A program made the position numbers and the translations under genes. Below, piece by piece: positions 55,661-64,000 of a stretch of DNA of 64,000 nt (position 1 is its first letter; the number at the start of each line of letters is the position of its first letter). Source of the stretch: Pseudomonadota bacterium. Lineage in GTDB: Bacteria > Myxococcota_A > UBA796 > UBA9615. Below the pieces are notes generated by a model, which was given only the letters and a program-made list of their open reading frames with translations, was not told the DNA's origin and searched no databases. The DNA lies in assembly GCA_024229515.1 (NCBI GenBank), contig JAAESI010000216.1, forward strand, positions 124,001 to 188,000, written 5' to 3'.

Positions 55661-58600
55661 ATGACCAAGGCAGTGGCCCCCGAGGCGGCTGCTGAGGCAG
55701 CTGCCGACGACAGCTCGCGTCTGGAAGGCGGCAGCTACGAGGTCATCCGCCAGCGTCTTGCCTCGCAAGGGCAAACGCTGGCGGGCCTGGCCGGCACCCT
55801 CAACACCGAGCGTCAGGCGACCTTCGGTGGCACGCAACTGGACGTGGTCGGCAACGAGCGCGTCCGCACCGAGAACAACTGCCAGCCCGTCGACATCGCG
55901 GCGGTCGGCGACTACCTGCTCTTTGGCTACAACGTCTTCGTCGGGCTGAAGAAGACCACGTCCGTGGACGACGTCTTCAGCCTCGTGCGGGTGGACGGCC
56001 GGGACGGCGAGGGGCTGCACTTCGCCACGGTCGAGGACAAGGACGCCACGTCGTTCCTGCACGACGCGACCTTCATCAAGGATTTCGAAGAGCTCTACCA
56101 GTACTACGCCAAGGTGCGGCTGGTCCGGCTCGCGACGACCGAGAGCAAGCTGCTCGCGGTCTTCCGCACCGGGGAGACGCTGGATGACGAGAAGGTCTTC
56201 CGGTGGGCGATCGACGCCCGCGGGGGCGCGACCTACCTGGACAACCGGGGCGAGCGCGACAACACCTTCCCGCCCCGCCACGACTTCGAGTGGACGCCGA
56301 CCTCACGGTCCGACCACATCCTGGGCCGCCACGCGCACGTGTCGATCCTGGACGAGGTGTTCGTCGAGACCATCGGCGGCGACCTCACCATCAAGGTCGA
56401 GGACAACACGGAGGACGGGCACGGCGTCTACCGGGAGCCGGTCGACGACCCGAACCAGAGCCTCGACGACGCCGAGATCAGCTTCTGCAAGCTGGGTGCG
56501 CTCATCCTGCTGCGGATCCTCCCCTACAAGGAGACCCAGGTCCGCTACTTCGTGTTCAACACGAGGACCAAGCAGGTGGTGCGGGCGGACGCCATCGGGG
56601 TCAGCTGCGTGCAGCTCCCGGAGGACCACGGGATCGTCTTCCCCGGCGGCTACGTGCTGCAGACGGGCGACACCAAGCTGTTCGGCGAAGAGGTCGAGGG
56701 CATGCAGTTCGTCCGCCGGATTGCGGCACCGAACGGCGAGGACGTGCTCTTCGTGTTCGTGCGCCGCACCGACGGCCTGTACGTGCTCCTGCCGTACAAC
56801 CTCATCCGCAAGGAGGTCGCCACCGCGATCCGGGCGCACGGCTACAGCCTGTTCGAAGACGGAAGCCTGGTCGTCTTCCGGGCCGACTCGGACGAACCCG
56901 CGCGGGTGCATCCGATGCAGCTGTGGGCGACGCCGTTCGCCAGCGCCGAGCACCACGCCGCCCAGCCGCAGCAGGGCGGAGAGCTGGGACGCATCGGCAA
57001 CGCCGATCTCGTGCGCGGGATCTCGGATGCCTACACGCTCATCCGGCTGATCGACGAGCCGTCCCCGACCCGCGAGGTCTACGAGGGCATCGTCAGCAAC
57101 GCCGAGCGGATCATCGACAGCTACTACTGGCTGGGCGAGTCTGAGGTCGGCGACCTGAAGTCGACGATCGTCACGATCCGCACGACGTCTGAGCTCATCA
57201 TCGACGAGTTCGAGAAGGTCCAGGCGCTCCGCCGCCAAGCCCGCAAGGCGCTGTCCGAGGCGACCGCGGAGACCAAGCTGCTCGTCGGCAGCTTCCGCCC
57301 GAAGGACTTCCGGTCGGTCGACGAGTTCATGGCCGCGATGACGCAGTTGCGGAACCAGCGCGGTCACCTGATCACGCTCCAGGACGTTCGCTTCATCGAC
57401 CACGCCGCGCTGACGGCGCTCGAGGACTCGGTCAAGGAGGCCTTCGACGACGTCTCCGCCGTGTGCGTCGAGTTCCTCCTCGAAGGCGAAGCCCTCAAGC
57501 CGCTGACCGACCAGATCGACGCGCTCCTGGCGCAGGTCGAGGCCGCCAAGAAGCTGACTGAGTTCGCGCCGCTGCTCGAGGAGCAGGATCGGCTCGCGGG
57601 CGGGCTCGACCTCATGTCCGAGGTCATTGCCGGGCTGCAGGTGGACGACGCCACCGCCCGCGCGGGGATCCTGGAGGCCATCGGCGAGGTGTTCGCGCAC
57701 CTGAACCGGGTGCGCGCCATCCTCCAGCGCCGCCGCAAGGACATCGGCGCCCACGAGGCGAAGGCCGACTTCGCGGCCCAGTTCAAGCTCCTGGGGCAGT
57801 CGGTCAGCTCGGCCGTGGCCCTGGCGGAGACGCCCGAGCAGTGCGACGACGCGCTGTCGCGGCTGATGCTCCAGCTGGAGGAGCTGGAGGCGCGGTTCGG
57901 GGAGTACGACGAGTACCTGCCCCAGCTGGCGTCCAAGCGGGACGAGATCTACGCCGCCCTGGAGGCGCGCAAGCAGACGCTGCTGGACCAGCGGGGACGT
58001 CGCGTCGACAACATGCAGACGGCGGCGGGGCGGATCCTCCAGGGGCTCCAGCGCCGCGCCAAGACGTTCAAGGCAGAGGACGAGCTCAACGCCTGGTTCG
58101 CGTCCGACGCGATGGTGCACAAGCTCCGGTCCGTCGCCGAGGAGCTCGGCTCGATCGGCGAGGGGGTCAAGAGCGAGGAGATCCTCGGGCGGCTGCAGTC
58201 GGCCAAGCAGGACGCGCTGCGGGGACTGCGGGATCGGCTCGACCTGTTCGAGGACGGCGACTCGATCATCAAGCTGGGGCGGCACCGGTTCGCGGTGAAC
58301 ACCCAGCCGCTGGAGCTGACGATGCTCCCGCGCGACGGATCGATGACGGTGCACCTCACCGGCACCGACTTCTACGAGACGCTCGACGACGACCGGGTCA
58401 ACGGCTTCAAGGACTGCTGGCCGCAGCTGGTGGTGTCCGAGACCCCCGACGTCTACCGGGGCGAGTACCTCGCATCGACCATGCTGGCGGCCGCCGAGGC
58501 GGGGCGCGAGGGCCTCACGATGGCCGCGCTGTCCACCGAAGAGTCTCTGTTGGCGACGATCCGGGAGTACACCTCGGAGCGCTTCCAGGAGGGGTACGAG

Positions 58601-61180
58601 CGGGGCGTGCACGACGTCGACGCGGAGAAGATCCTCCGGGCCGTCGTCAGCCTCCAGCAGACCGCCGGACTGCTCCGCTTCCCCCGCGTGCCGAGGGCCG
58701 CCGCGCTCCTGTACTGGGGCTGGTGCAGCGACGGCGACGCGATGACGCGGCTGGGTCGGCGGGCGCGAAGCCTGGGCCGGCTGCGCGAGGCGTTGAACAA
58801 CCCCGGTCCGCTGCGTGCGTTGGCCGACGAGACGGCCGATGTGTTGGCCGAGTGGCTCCCCACGGCGGGGCTCGAGTTGGATGAGGTGGACGTCGCGATG
58901 GCGGCCCGGTACCTCGTCGAAGAGCTGGTCGCGTCCAAGCCGCGGTTCACGGTCGCGGCGGAGGCGGATGCGCTTCGCCAGGCGGTCCGTCGGGAGCTCG
59001 ATGATCACGCCGCCCGCGACGGCTTCGAGGCCGATCTGGCGGCGCTGTCGGACAACCCCGTCGAGCGTTTGGCGCTGGCGCGGGCCTGGTTCGAGGCCGT
59101 GGGCGACGACGCCGACGTGGCCCTTGGAGCCGCGGTGGCGCTGCTGACGGAGAAGGACGTGCCGCAGGAGGTCAGCTCCGCTTCGACGTCCCGCGAACTG
59201 ACCGACATGCTGGGGCAGCATCCGAGGCTGGGCGAGGGGAAGCTGGAAGTCCGGTTGGACGAGTTCCTGGGTCGGCTGACGTGGTTCGCCGACGAGCGGG
59301 TGCCCCGGTTCGAGGCGTGGCGGAAGCTCCGCGTCGGCATCCTCACGGAGCAGCGTGAGCGGCTGCGCATCGACGAGTTCATGCCCAAGGTGATGAGCGC
59401 GTTCGTGCGGAACAAGCTGATCAACGACGCCTACCTGCCGATCGTCGGCGACAACCTGGCCAAGCAGCTGGGCGCCGCGGGCGCGGGCCGCCGCACCGAC
59501 CAGATGGGTCTGCTGCTGCTGGTGAGTCCTCCCGGCTACGGCAAGACGACGCTGATGGAGTACGTCGCCAACCGGCTCGGGCTGGTCTTCATGAAGGTCA
59601 ACGGACCGGCGCTGGGGCACGACGTGCACAGCCTCGATCCGGCCGAGGCGCCCAATGCCACCGCCCGCCAGGAGGTCGACAAGATCAACCTCGCCCTGGA
59701 GATGGGCAACAACGTGATGATCTACCTGGACGACATCCAGCACACGCATCCGGAGCTGCTCCAGAAGTTCATCTCGCTGTGCGACGCGACGCGGCGGATC
59801 GAGGGCGTCTGGAAGGGCAAGACCCGGACCTACGACCTGCGCGGCAAGAAGGTCTGCGTGGTGATGGCGGGCAACCCGTACACCGAGTCCGGCGACAAGT
59901 TCCAGATCCCGGACATGCTCGCCAACCGCGCCGACACCTACAACCTGGGCGACATCCTCAGCGGGCAGGACGACATCTTCGCGCTCTCGTACATCGAGAA
60001 CGCGCTGACCAGCTCCGAGGTGCTCCAGCCGGTGGCCGCGCGCGGCCTTGACGACATCTACAAGCTGCTGCGGATGGCCGACGGGCAGGAGGTTCCCGCC
60101 TCCGAGCTGGGCCACGACTACAGCGCCGTCGAGCTGGGCGAGATCACCGCCGTGCTCAAGCGCATGCGCCAGGTGCAGAAGGTGGTGCTGCAGGTGAACC
60201 AGCAGTACATCGCCTCGGCCGCGCAGGAGGACGCCTACCGCACGGAGCCGCCGTTCAAGCTTCAGGGCAGCTACCGCAACATGAACAAGATGGTCGAGAA
60301 GATCGTCGCGGCGATGAACGACGCCGAAGTCGAGGCGCTGATCGACGACCACTACGTCGGCGAGGCGCAGACGCTCACGACCGGGGCCGAGGCGAACCTG
60401 CTGAAGCTGTACGAGATGCTCGGGAAGCTCGACGACGAGGCGGTCAGCCGCTGGGACGGCATCCGCAAGGAGTTCGCCCGCCGCAAGATGATGGGCTCGG
60501 GGGAGGACGACCCGGTGGCCCGCGTCACGGGCGTGCTCGGCGCGCTGGAGCAGCGGATGGAGGGCATCCAGGAGGTGCTCCGTGAAGGCGCCACCGGCGA
60601 CCTCGGCGCGGAGCTGCACGAGGTCGTGAAGGAGCTGACGATGGTGCGCGAGGCGGTCGCGGACCCGGGCGGCAACGACAAGCTGATCCAGACGCTGACG
60701 GCGATGAGCAAGAAGCTTGGCGGCATCGGCAAGGTGCTGATGGACAGCAGCGACGAGGAGCGGCTGGACGCCCGCATCTACGGCGTCGGCGAGGAGATCG
60801 CCGGCGTGCGCAAGGCGTTGGACGCGGCTACTTCGGGGCTGGCGTCGCTGAACCTGCTGGAGTGGCTGGCACCGGAGCTGACCAAGATCGAGACCGCGTC
60901 GGATGTCGGCCGGTTGCAGCGCGAAGTGCTGATGCAGGCGCAAGAAGCGCTGGTCGCGGGCAAGGACGGCGTGCTGCCGCCGCTGGGCTCACGCGACACG
61001 GTGCTGGCGGGCACGCTGCCGGTGATTCAGGAGCTGTTCGTGCACATCTCCGAGTCGACGCAGGAGACGATGTCGGACGTGGCGTGGACCGAGCTGATGG
61101 ATCAGCTACGGGCGCACGTGGCGGTGGCCGTCACCCGGTTGGCCCGGGTCGACCAGGAGGTCGACGCAACCGAGAGTTGA
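55661..61180 (+). CDS. Giant AAA+ ATPase with DUF3686-like N-terminus ('DNA repair ATPase' type)
   Basis: The 1839 residues have a beta-rich N-terminal region (about 20-470) of the kind I associate with DUF3686 proteins (TLNTERQATFGGTQLDVVGN, VFRWAIDARGGATYLDNRGE). Long helical and coiled segments (about 480-900) and a mid region precede a single AAA+ module. Walker A is SPPGYGKTT (P1290-T1297, K1295), Walker B is VMIYLDD (D1357, D1358), sensor 1 is VVMAGNPYTESG, and NRADTYNL may supply an arginine. The remaining C-terminal ~300 residues are helical. Family members are labelled 'DNA repair ATPase' without proof. It starts one base after the flotillin stop, so coupling is expected. Confidence 0.88.
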   Translation: MTKAVAPEAAAEAAADDSSRLEGGSYEVIRQRLASQGQTLAGLAGTLNTERQATFGGTQLDVVGNERVRTENNCQPVDIAAVGDYLLFGYNVFVGLKKTTSVDDVFSLVRVDGRDGEGLHFATVEDKDATSFLHDATFIKDFEELYQYYAKVRLVRLATTESKLLAVFRTGETLDDEKVFRWAIDARGGATYLDNRGERDNTFPPRHDFEWTPTSRSDHILGRHAHVSILDEVFVETIGGDLTIKVEDNTEDGHGVYREPVDDPNQSLDDAEISFCKLGALILLRILPYKETQVRYFVFNTRTKQVVRADAIGVSCVQLPEDHGIVFPGGYVLQTGDTKLFGEEVEGMQFVRRIAAPNGEDVLFVFVRRTDGLYVLLPYNLIRKEVATAIRAHGYSLFEDGSLVVFRADSDEPARVHPMQLWATPFASAEHHAAQPQQGGELGRIGNADLVRGISDAYTLIRLIDEPSPTREVYEGIVSNAERIIDSYYWLGESEVGDLKSTIVTIRTTSELIIDEFEKVQALRRQARKALSEATAETKLLVGSFRPKDFRSVDEFMAAMTQLRNQRGHLITLQDVRFIDHAALTALEDSVKEAFDDVSAVCVEFLLEGEALKPLTDQIDALLAQVEAAKKLTEFAPLLEEQDRLAGGLDLMSEVIAGLQVDDATARAGILEAIGEVFAHLNRVRAILQRRRKDIGAHEAKADFAAQFKLLGQSVSSAVALAETPEQCDDALSRLMLQLEELEARFGEYDEYLPQLASKRDEIYAALEARKQTLLDQRGRRVDNMQTAAGRILQGLQRRAKTFKAEDELNAWFASDAMVHKLRSVAEELGSIGEGVKSEEILGRLQSAKQDALRGLRDRLDLFEDGDSIIKLGRHRFAVNTQPLELTMLPRDGSMTVHLTGTDFYETLDDDRVNGFKDCWPQLVVSETPDVYRGEYLASTMLAAAEAGREGLTMAALSTEESLLATIREYTSERFQEGYERGVHDVDAEKILRAVVSLQQTAGLLRFPRVPRAAALLYWGWCSDGDAMTRLGRRARSLGRLREALNNPGPLRALADETADVLAEWLPTAGLELDEVDVAMAARYLVEELVASKPRFTVAAEADALRQAVRRELDDHAARDGFEADLAALSDNPVERLALARAWFEAVGDDADVALGAAVALLTEKDVPQEVSSASTSRELTDMLGQHPRLGEGKLEVRLDEFLGRLTWFADERVPRFEAWRKLRVGILTEQRERLRIDEFMPKVMSAFVRNKLINDAYLPIVGDNLAKQLGAAGAGRRTDQMGLLLLVSPPGYGKTTLMEYVANRLGLVFMKVNGPALGHDVHSLDPAEAPNATARQEVDKINLALEMGNNVMIYLDDIQHTHPELLQKFISLCDATRRIEGVWKGKTRTYDLRGKKVCVVMAGNPYTESGDKFQIPDMLANRADTYNLGDILSGQDDIFALSYIENALTSSEVLQPVAARGLDDIYKLLRMADGQEVPASELGHDYSAVELGEITAVLKRMRQVQKVVLQVNQQYIASAAQEDAYRTEPPFKLQGSYRNMNKMVEKIVAAMNDAEVEALIDDHYVGEAQTLTTGAEANLLKLYEMLGKLDDEAVSRWDGIRKEFARRKMMGSGEDDPVARVTGVLGALEQRMEGIQEVLREGATGDLGAELHEVVKELTMVREAVADPGGNDKLIQTLTAMSKKLGGIGKVLMDSSDEERLDARIYGVGEEIAGVRKALDAATSGLASLNLLEWLAPELTKIETASDVGRLQREVLMQAQEALVAGKDGVLPPLGSRDTVLAGTLPVIQELFVHISESTQETMSDVAWTELMDQLRAHVAVAVTRLARVDQEVDATES

Positions 61181-61241
61181 CCGCGCGGTCGCGGCCTCGC
61201 TACCGTCGCCCGGCCTCTGGAGGGAGCACCCTGGAGGTTGT

Positions 61242-62744
61242 GTGCGTTCGACTCCTTCGTTCCTGTTCTTGCTGGTTGTCCTCTTCGCCGCGTCCGGCTG
61301 CTACGGCCCGTGGGGCGAGCCGCCCGCGGACAAGGTCGCTGCCGATCCCGTGGACGAAGTCGCCACCGAGGGCGGCGGCAGCGGCGCCTACGGCCACGGT
61401 GCCCCCTGCGACAGCGACGAGGTCCTGGACTGCGCCGGCAACTGCGCGCCGGCCAACTGGGTCGACGACGGCTACTGCGACGACGGCTCGTACCAGTACG
61501 ACGGCCACGCGATCTTCCTGGACTGCCCCGCCTACGACTGGGACGGCGGGGACTGCCCTGTCGGTGACGATCCCGGGGACGACGACGACGAGGAGCCGGC
61601 GGAGCCCCCGTGGGCCGACGATTGCGGTGAGAACAGCAATGACCTGCTGCCCCAGGCGACGCCGATCGCGGCCGTCGACGGCCAGACCTACGACGCCCAG
61701 ATCTGCGCCGGCGACATCGACGTCTTCTCCCTGAACGTGCCCGCGGGGGCTTGGGCCAGCGTCGAGATCGACATCGACGGCTCCGGTTCAGGCTCCTCGG
61801 ACCTGGACCTGTACGAGCTCGCCGGCGACGGGCAAGCCTCATTCCAGAACAGCTACACGACGTACGGCTACGAGCGGGTCGCGGTTCGGAACCCGACCTC
61901 GACCGACCGCCTCCACTGGTTCCAGGTGCGCGGGTACGAAGGCGCCACGGCGTCGTACGAGCTGGTCGTGCAGACCTCGCCGTTCCACGACGGCCGGGAG
62001 TGCGACGGCTTCTACGAGGACTCCCCCGCCGAGGGCGGCCCCTGCAACGAGATCCTGCAGTTCCCCCGCTCCAACGGCACGTTCGAGGGCTCCTACCCCG
62101 AGCACAAGGCGGCCTGGAGCTCCGTGCGTCGCGAGGTCGCCTACGTCATCCGTTGGGCCGCGGACGAAGTGGCAGACGAGTTCCCCGGCACCACCCCGCT
62201 GGGGCTGCTCGACATGAGCGAGAAGGACGGCTCGACCCCGGGCACAGGCTCCGGAGACCTCCGGCACCCCTCCGGCACCCACGTCAACGGCAACGACATG
62301 GACGTCGCCTACTACCAAACCGACGGCGCCAACAACGGCGACATCGTCTGCCCGTCGCACAACGGCCAGTTCTGCACCGGCGAGGCCTCGATCCTGGACG
62401 CGGAGCGCACCGCCTACTTCCTCGCCCAGCTCTTGCTCCACCCCGAAGTCCGCGTCATCGGCGTGGACCCCGTCGTCGCCGAGGACGTGCTGGAGGCGGC
62501 CGACGGCCTGTACGCTGCCGACCGAATCTCCAGCTACCAGCGCAATCGCATGGACTCGAAGCTGGCCTACGGCAACGGCTGGCCGTTCCACCACCACCAC
62601 CTCCACTTCAGCTGGAACTGGGAGGGCGGCTGGTCCGTGGACGGGGAGGCCATTCCGAACGGGTGCCTGGAGTCGGCCAGTGTGGTGGAAGCGTTCCGAA
62701 GCAAGGCGCCGGCGCTGCCCCTGGTGGAGGCGTTCCCGGGCTAG
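61242..62744 (+). CDS. Surface lipoprotein with LNR-like, PPC-like and M74 (MepA-like) peptidase domains
   Basis: A GTG at 61242 behind GGAGG gives 500 residues with lipobox FAASGC. Residues about 52-105 form an LNR/Notch-like Cys domain (VDDGYCDDGSYQYDG ... CPAYDWDGGDC). An acidic hinge and a PPC-like beta-sandwich (about 125-245) follow. The C-terminal domain has DLRHPSGTHVNGNDMDVAYY and PFHHHHLHFSWN, the zinc-ligand pattern (H, D, H) of M74/MepA-type LAS murein endopeptidases. Activity on peptidoglycan cross-links or other D-Ala bonds is plausible but unproven. Its stop overlaps the convergent gene (CTAG). Confidence 0.82.
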   Translation: MRSTPSFLFLLVVLFAASGCYGPWGEPPADKVAADPVDEVATEGGGSGAYGHGAPCDSDEVLDCAGNCAPANWVDDGYCDDGSYQYDGHAIFLDCPAYDWDGGDCPVGDDPGDDDDEEPAEPPWADDCGENSNDLLPQATPIAAVDGQTYDAQICAGDIDVFSLNVPAGAWASVEIDIDGSGSGSSDLDLYELAGDGQASFQNSYTTYGYERVAVRNPTSTDRLHWFQVRGYEGATASYELVVQTSPFHDGRECDGFYEDSPAEGGPCNEILQFPRSNGTFEGSYPEHKAAWSSVRREVAYVIRWAADEVADEFPGTTPLGLLDMSEKDGSTPGTGSGDLRHPSGTHVNGNDMDVAYYQTDGANNGDIVCPSHNGQFCTGEASILDAERTAYFLAQLLLHPEVRVIGVDPVVAEDVLEAADGLYAADRISSYQRNRMDSKLAYGNGWPFHHHHLHFSWNWEGGWSVDGEAIPNGCLESASVVEAFRSKAPALPLVEAFPG

Positions 62745-64000
62745 TCGTCGTCCTCGGACTCACAGATGAAGTAGATCTGCGTGCCGTACCAGTTGTCGAG
62801 GTCGCAATCGAGGTCGTTCCAGTTGCCGCTGTTGTTGTACAGGTGCACGCAGTCCTCGCCCCCCCAGCTGTTGTCCGGCTGGCCACCGTTCCAGTTGGTG
62901 TAGGTCGACGAGCTTCCGCTGTCCCACTCGAACGAGCCCTCGTTGTCCAGATCGTTGTATCCGATCCACCACCAGCGGTTGTTGGCGTAGCCGTTGGCCA
63001 CGCCCTCGACCCAGGACTGCTCGGGGCCGTCGTCGATGGTGACGAGGGAGTAGTTGTCCTCGTCGTCGCAGAACTCCTGGCCCTCGTCCCAGGTCGAGAC
63101 GTCCTCGCAGAACAGGTAGCCGTGGCCGTTGTACGTCTCGAAGTTGCAGGGGCACACCGCCGATGAGTCGACGTTGCCGTCGCAGTCGTCGTCGACGCCA
63201 TTGCACTCCTCGGTGGCGCCGGGGTTGATGTCGTCGTCGTCGTCGTCGCAGTCCGTGGCGTCCAGCACGGTGTCCGACGGGGCGAAGCAGGCGACGGTGG
63301 CGACGGCGGCGTCGCCCCATCCGGCGTCGTCGGCGTCGGCGTACCAGGTCGGGGCGTTGGGCCCGTCGTCCTCGAGGGTGGCGGGGTCGCAGTCGTTGTC
63401 GAGGGTGTCGCAGAGCTCGGAGGCACCGGGGTAGATGGTGTCGTCGCCGTCGTCGCAGTCGCCCTCGCAGACCGAGATGCCGTCCAGGTCGCCGTCGACC
63501 TCGTCCGTGCCGGGGGCGCCGGAGCAGTCGTTGTCGACGCCGTCGCACAGCTCGGGGGCGCCCGGGTACGTCGTCGCGACCGCGTCGTCGCAGTCCCCGT
63601 CGCAGACCAGGACGGTGTCGCCGTCGACGTCGACCTCGTCCGCCTCGGGGGCGCCGGAGCAGTCGTTGTCCAGTTCGTCGCAGAGCTCCGGGGCGGCGGG
63701 GTAGATGGTGTTGTCGGCGTCGTTGCAGTCGCCGGCGCAGACGAGGGAGCCATCCCCATCGACGTCGACCTCGTCCGCTCCGAAGAAGCCGTCGCAGTCG
63801 TTGTCGACGCCGTCGCAGAGATCGGGGGCGCCGGGGTAGACCGTCGGGTCCTCGTCGTTGCAGTCGAGGTCCTCGGGGGACCCGTCGCCGTCTCCGTCGA
63901 TCGGGGCGGCATCGTCGTCGTCGGGTGCGATGTCATCGTCGTCGGGTGCGATGTCGTCGTCGTCAGGTGCGATGTCGTCGTCGTCGCCGGCCGAGTCGTC
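62741..64000 (-). CDS. Surface protein with MopE-type repeats and C-type lectin domain, 5' end outside window
   Basis: The frame is open from the right window edge to the stop at 62741 (419 codons). From the edge it reads an acidic linker (DDDDIAP repeats), then at least five MopE-type repeats (CNDEDPTVYPGAPDLCDGVD, CDDGDDTIYPGASELCDTLD, CDDDDDDINPGATEECNGVD). It ends in a C-type lectin fold (YNGHGYLFCEDVSTWDEGQE ... WWWIGYNDLDNEGSFEWDSG ... NWNGGQPDN ... DCVHLYNNSGNWNDLDC). C-type lectins bind sugars through Ca2+, and the QPD and WND positions are present. The signal peptide would lie beyond 64000. Confidence 0.85.
   Translation of the reverse strand, partial: DDSAGDDDDIAPDDDDIAPDDDDIAPDDDDAAPIDGDGDGSPEDLDCNDEDPTVYPGAPDLCDGVDNDCDGFFGADEVDVDGDGSLVCAGDCNDADNTIYPAAPELCDELDNDCSGAPEADEVDVDGDTVLVCDGDCDDAVATTYPGAPELCDGVDNDCSGAPGTDEVDGDLDGISVCEGDCDDGDDTIYPGASELCDTLDNDCDPATLEDDGPNAPTWYADADDAGWGDAAVATVACFAPSDTVLDATDCDDDDDDINPGATEECNGVDDDCDGNVDSSAVCPCNFETYNGHGYLFCEDVSTWDEGQEFCDDEDNYSLVTIDDGPEQSWVEGVANGYANNRWWWIGYNDLDNEGSFEWDSGSSSTYTNWNGGQPDNSWGGEDCVHLYNNSGNWNDLDCDLDNWYGTQIYFICESEDDD
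63902..63985 (-). repeat. 21-bp tandem repeats coding DDDDIAP/DDDDAAP
   Basis: Four 21-bp units encode DDDDIAP three times and DDDDAAP once. They form the acidic stalk before the first MopE repeat. The unit length differs from the 18-bp repeats at 49.7 kb, so the two arrays probably arose separately. Confidence 0.85.

Noticed and set aside
52757-56281. 1174-codon open frame on the minus strand
   Set aside because: It is antisense to the YqiJ-like and flotillin genes; its composition (Leu/Asp/His-rich, no motif) marks it as a shadow.
56303-60943. 1546-codon open frame on the minus strand
   Set aside because: It lies opposite the giant AAA+ ATPase, whose Walker motifs and helical pattern are unmistakable. 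The antisense product is low-complexity Arg/His/Leu-rich sequence with no domain.

Overview
The window is 64 kb of high-GC DNA (roughly 68-70% by eye) densely packed with bacterial genes. Short start/stop overlaps (ATGA, GTGA, TTGA) are frequent, and GTG and TTG starts are common. The best taxonomic guess is a Myxococcota-like or other delta-proteobacterial lineage. The evidence is the large number of secreted lipoproteins with acidic (DDDDxx)n linkers behind a lipobox Cys, MopE-type Asp/Cys repeats, PPC domains, Ser/Thr protein kinases, an FHA protein and several OmpA or outer-membrane barrel proteins. No rRNA, tRNA, transposase, phage gene or CRISPR array was seen. No stretch longer than 300 bases is gene-free.

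Layout. 1-10.6 kb: mostly minus-strand envelope genes (a partial beta-propeller lipoprotein, a six-repeat PPC lipoprotein, a PLC-like secreted protein), interrupted by plus-strand genes for a Cys/Gly-rich lipoprotein, a LysR regulator and a frameshifted Ser/Thr kinase. 10.6-19.9 kb: an M19 dipeptidase, an FHA protein, a tandem pair of paralogous secreted Cys proteins, an OmpA gene coupled to a two-membrane-helix protein, a VOC protein with an ALDH7-type aldehyde dehydrogenase, and small secreted or membrane proteins. 19.9-25.4 kb: a TetR regulator divergent from an alkylsulfatase across a perfect palindrome, then an isolated Cas6-like RAMP protein, a lipoprotein and a membrane glycosyltransferase. 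25.4-31 kb: an outer-membrane barrel and a damaged zone with frameshifts, an in-frame stop and a junction where two genes lack their 5' ends. 31-41 kb: a probable surface-glycan locus (GT2, CapA, two paralogous polytopic GT-C-like proteins, a Ser/Thr kinase, APS kinase) next to a TIGR03790 lipoprotein and a lactonase-like metallo-beta-lactamase-fold lipoprotein. 41-50 kb: a large regulatory-domain lipoprotein with its own promoter candidate and terminator, a CxxC/FEPYDF-repeat protein, a zinc-ribbon protein, GpmI, and a 1054-residue MopE/P-domain/fibrinogen-like lipoprotein. 50-52.8 kb: YqgE/AlgH, an alpha/beta hydrolase with an internal stop, and a CBS-pair protein.

52.8-61.2 kb is the most interesting part. 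It is a tight three-gene operon of a YqiJ-like OB-fold membrane protein, a YqiK-like flotillin and an 1839-residue AAA+ ATPase with a DUF3686-like N-terminus, which together look like a membrane-microdomain machine of unknown function. The window ends with an M74 (MepA-like) peptidase lipoprotein and the 3' part of a MopE-repeat/C-type-lectin surface protein that runs off the edge.

At least six single-base frame breaks and three in-frame stops followed by continuing coding sequence are visible. They could be assembly indels or real gene decay, and raw reads would decide. All functional assignments rest on motif recognition by eye; no database search was run.
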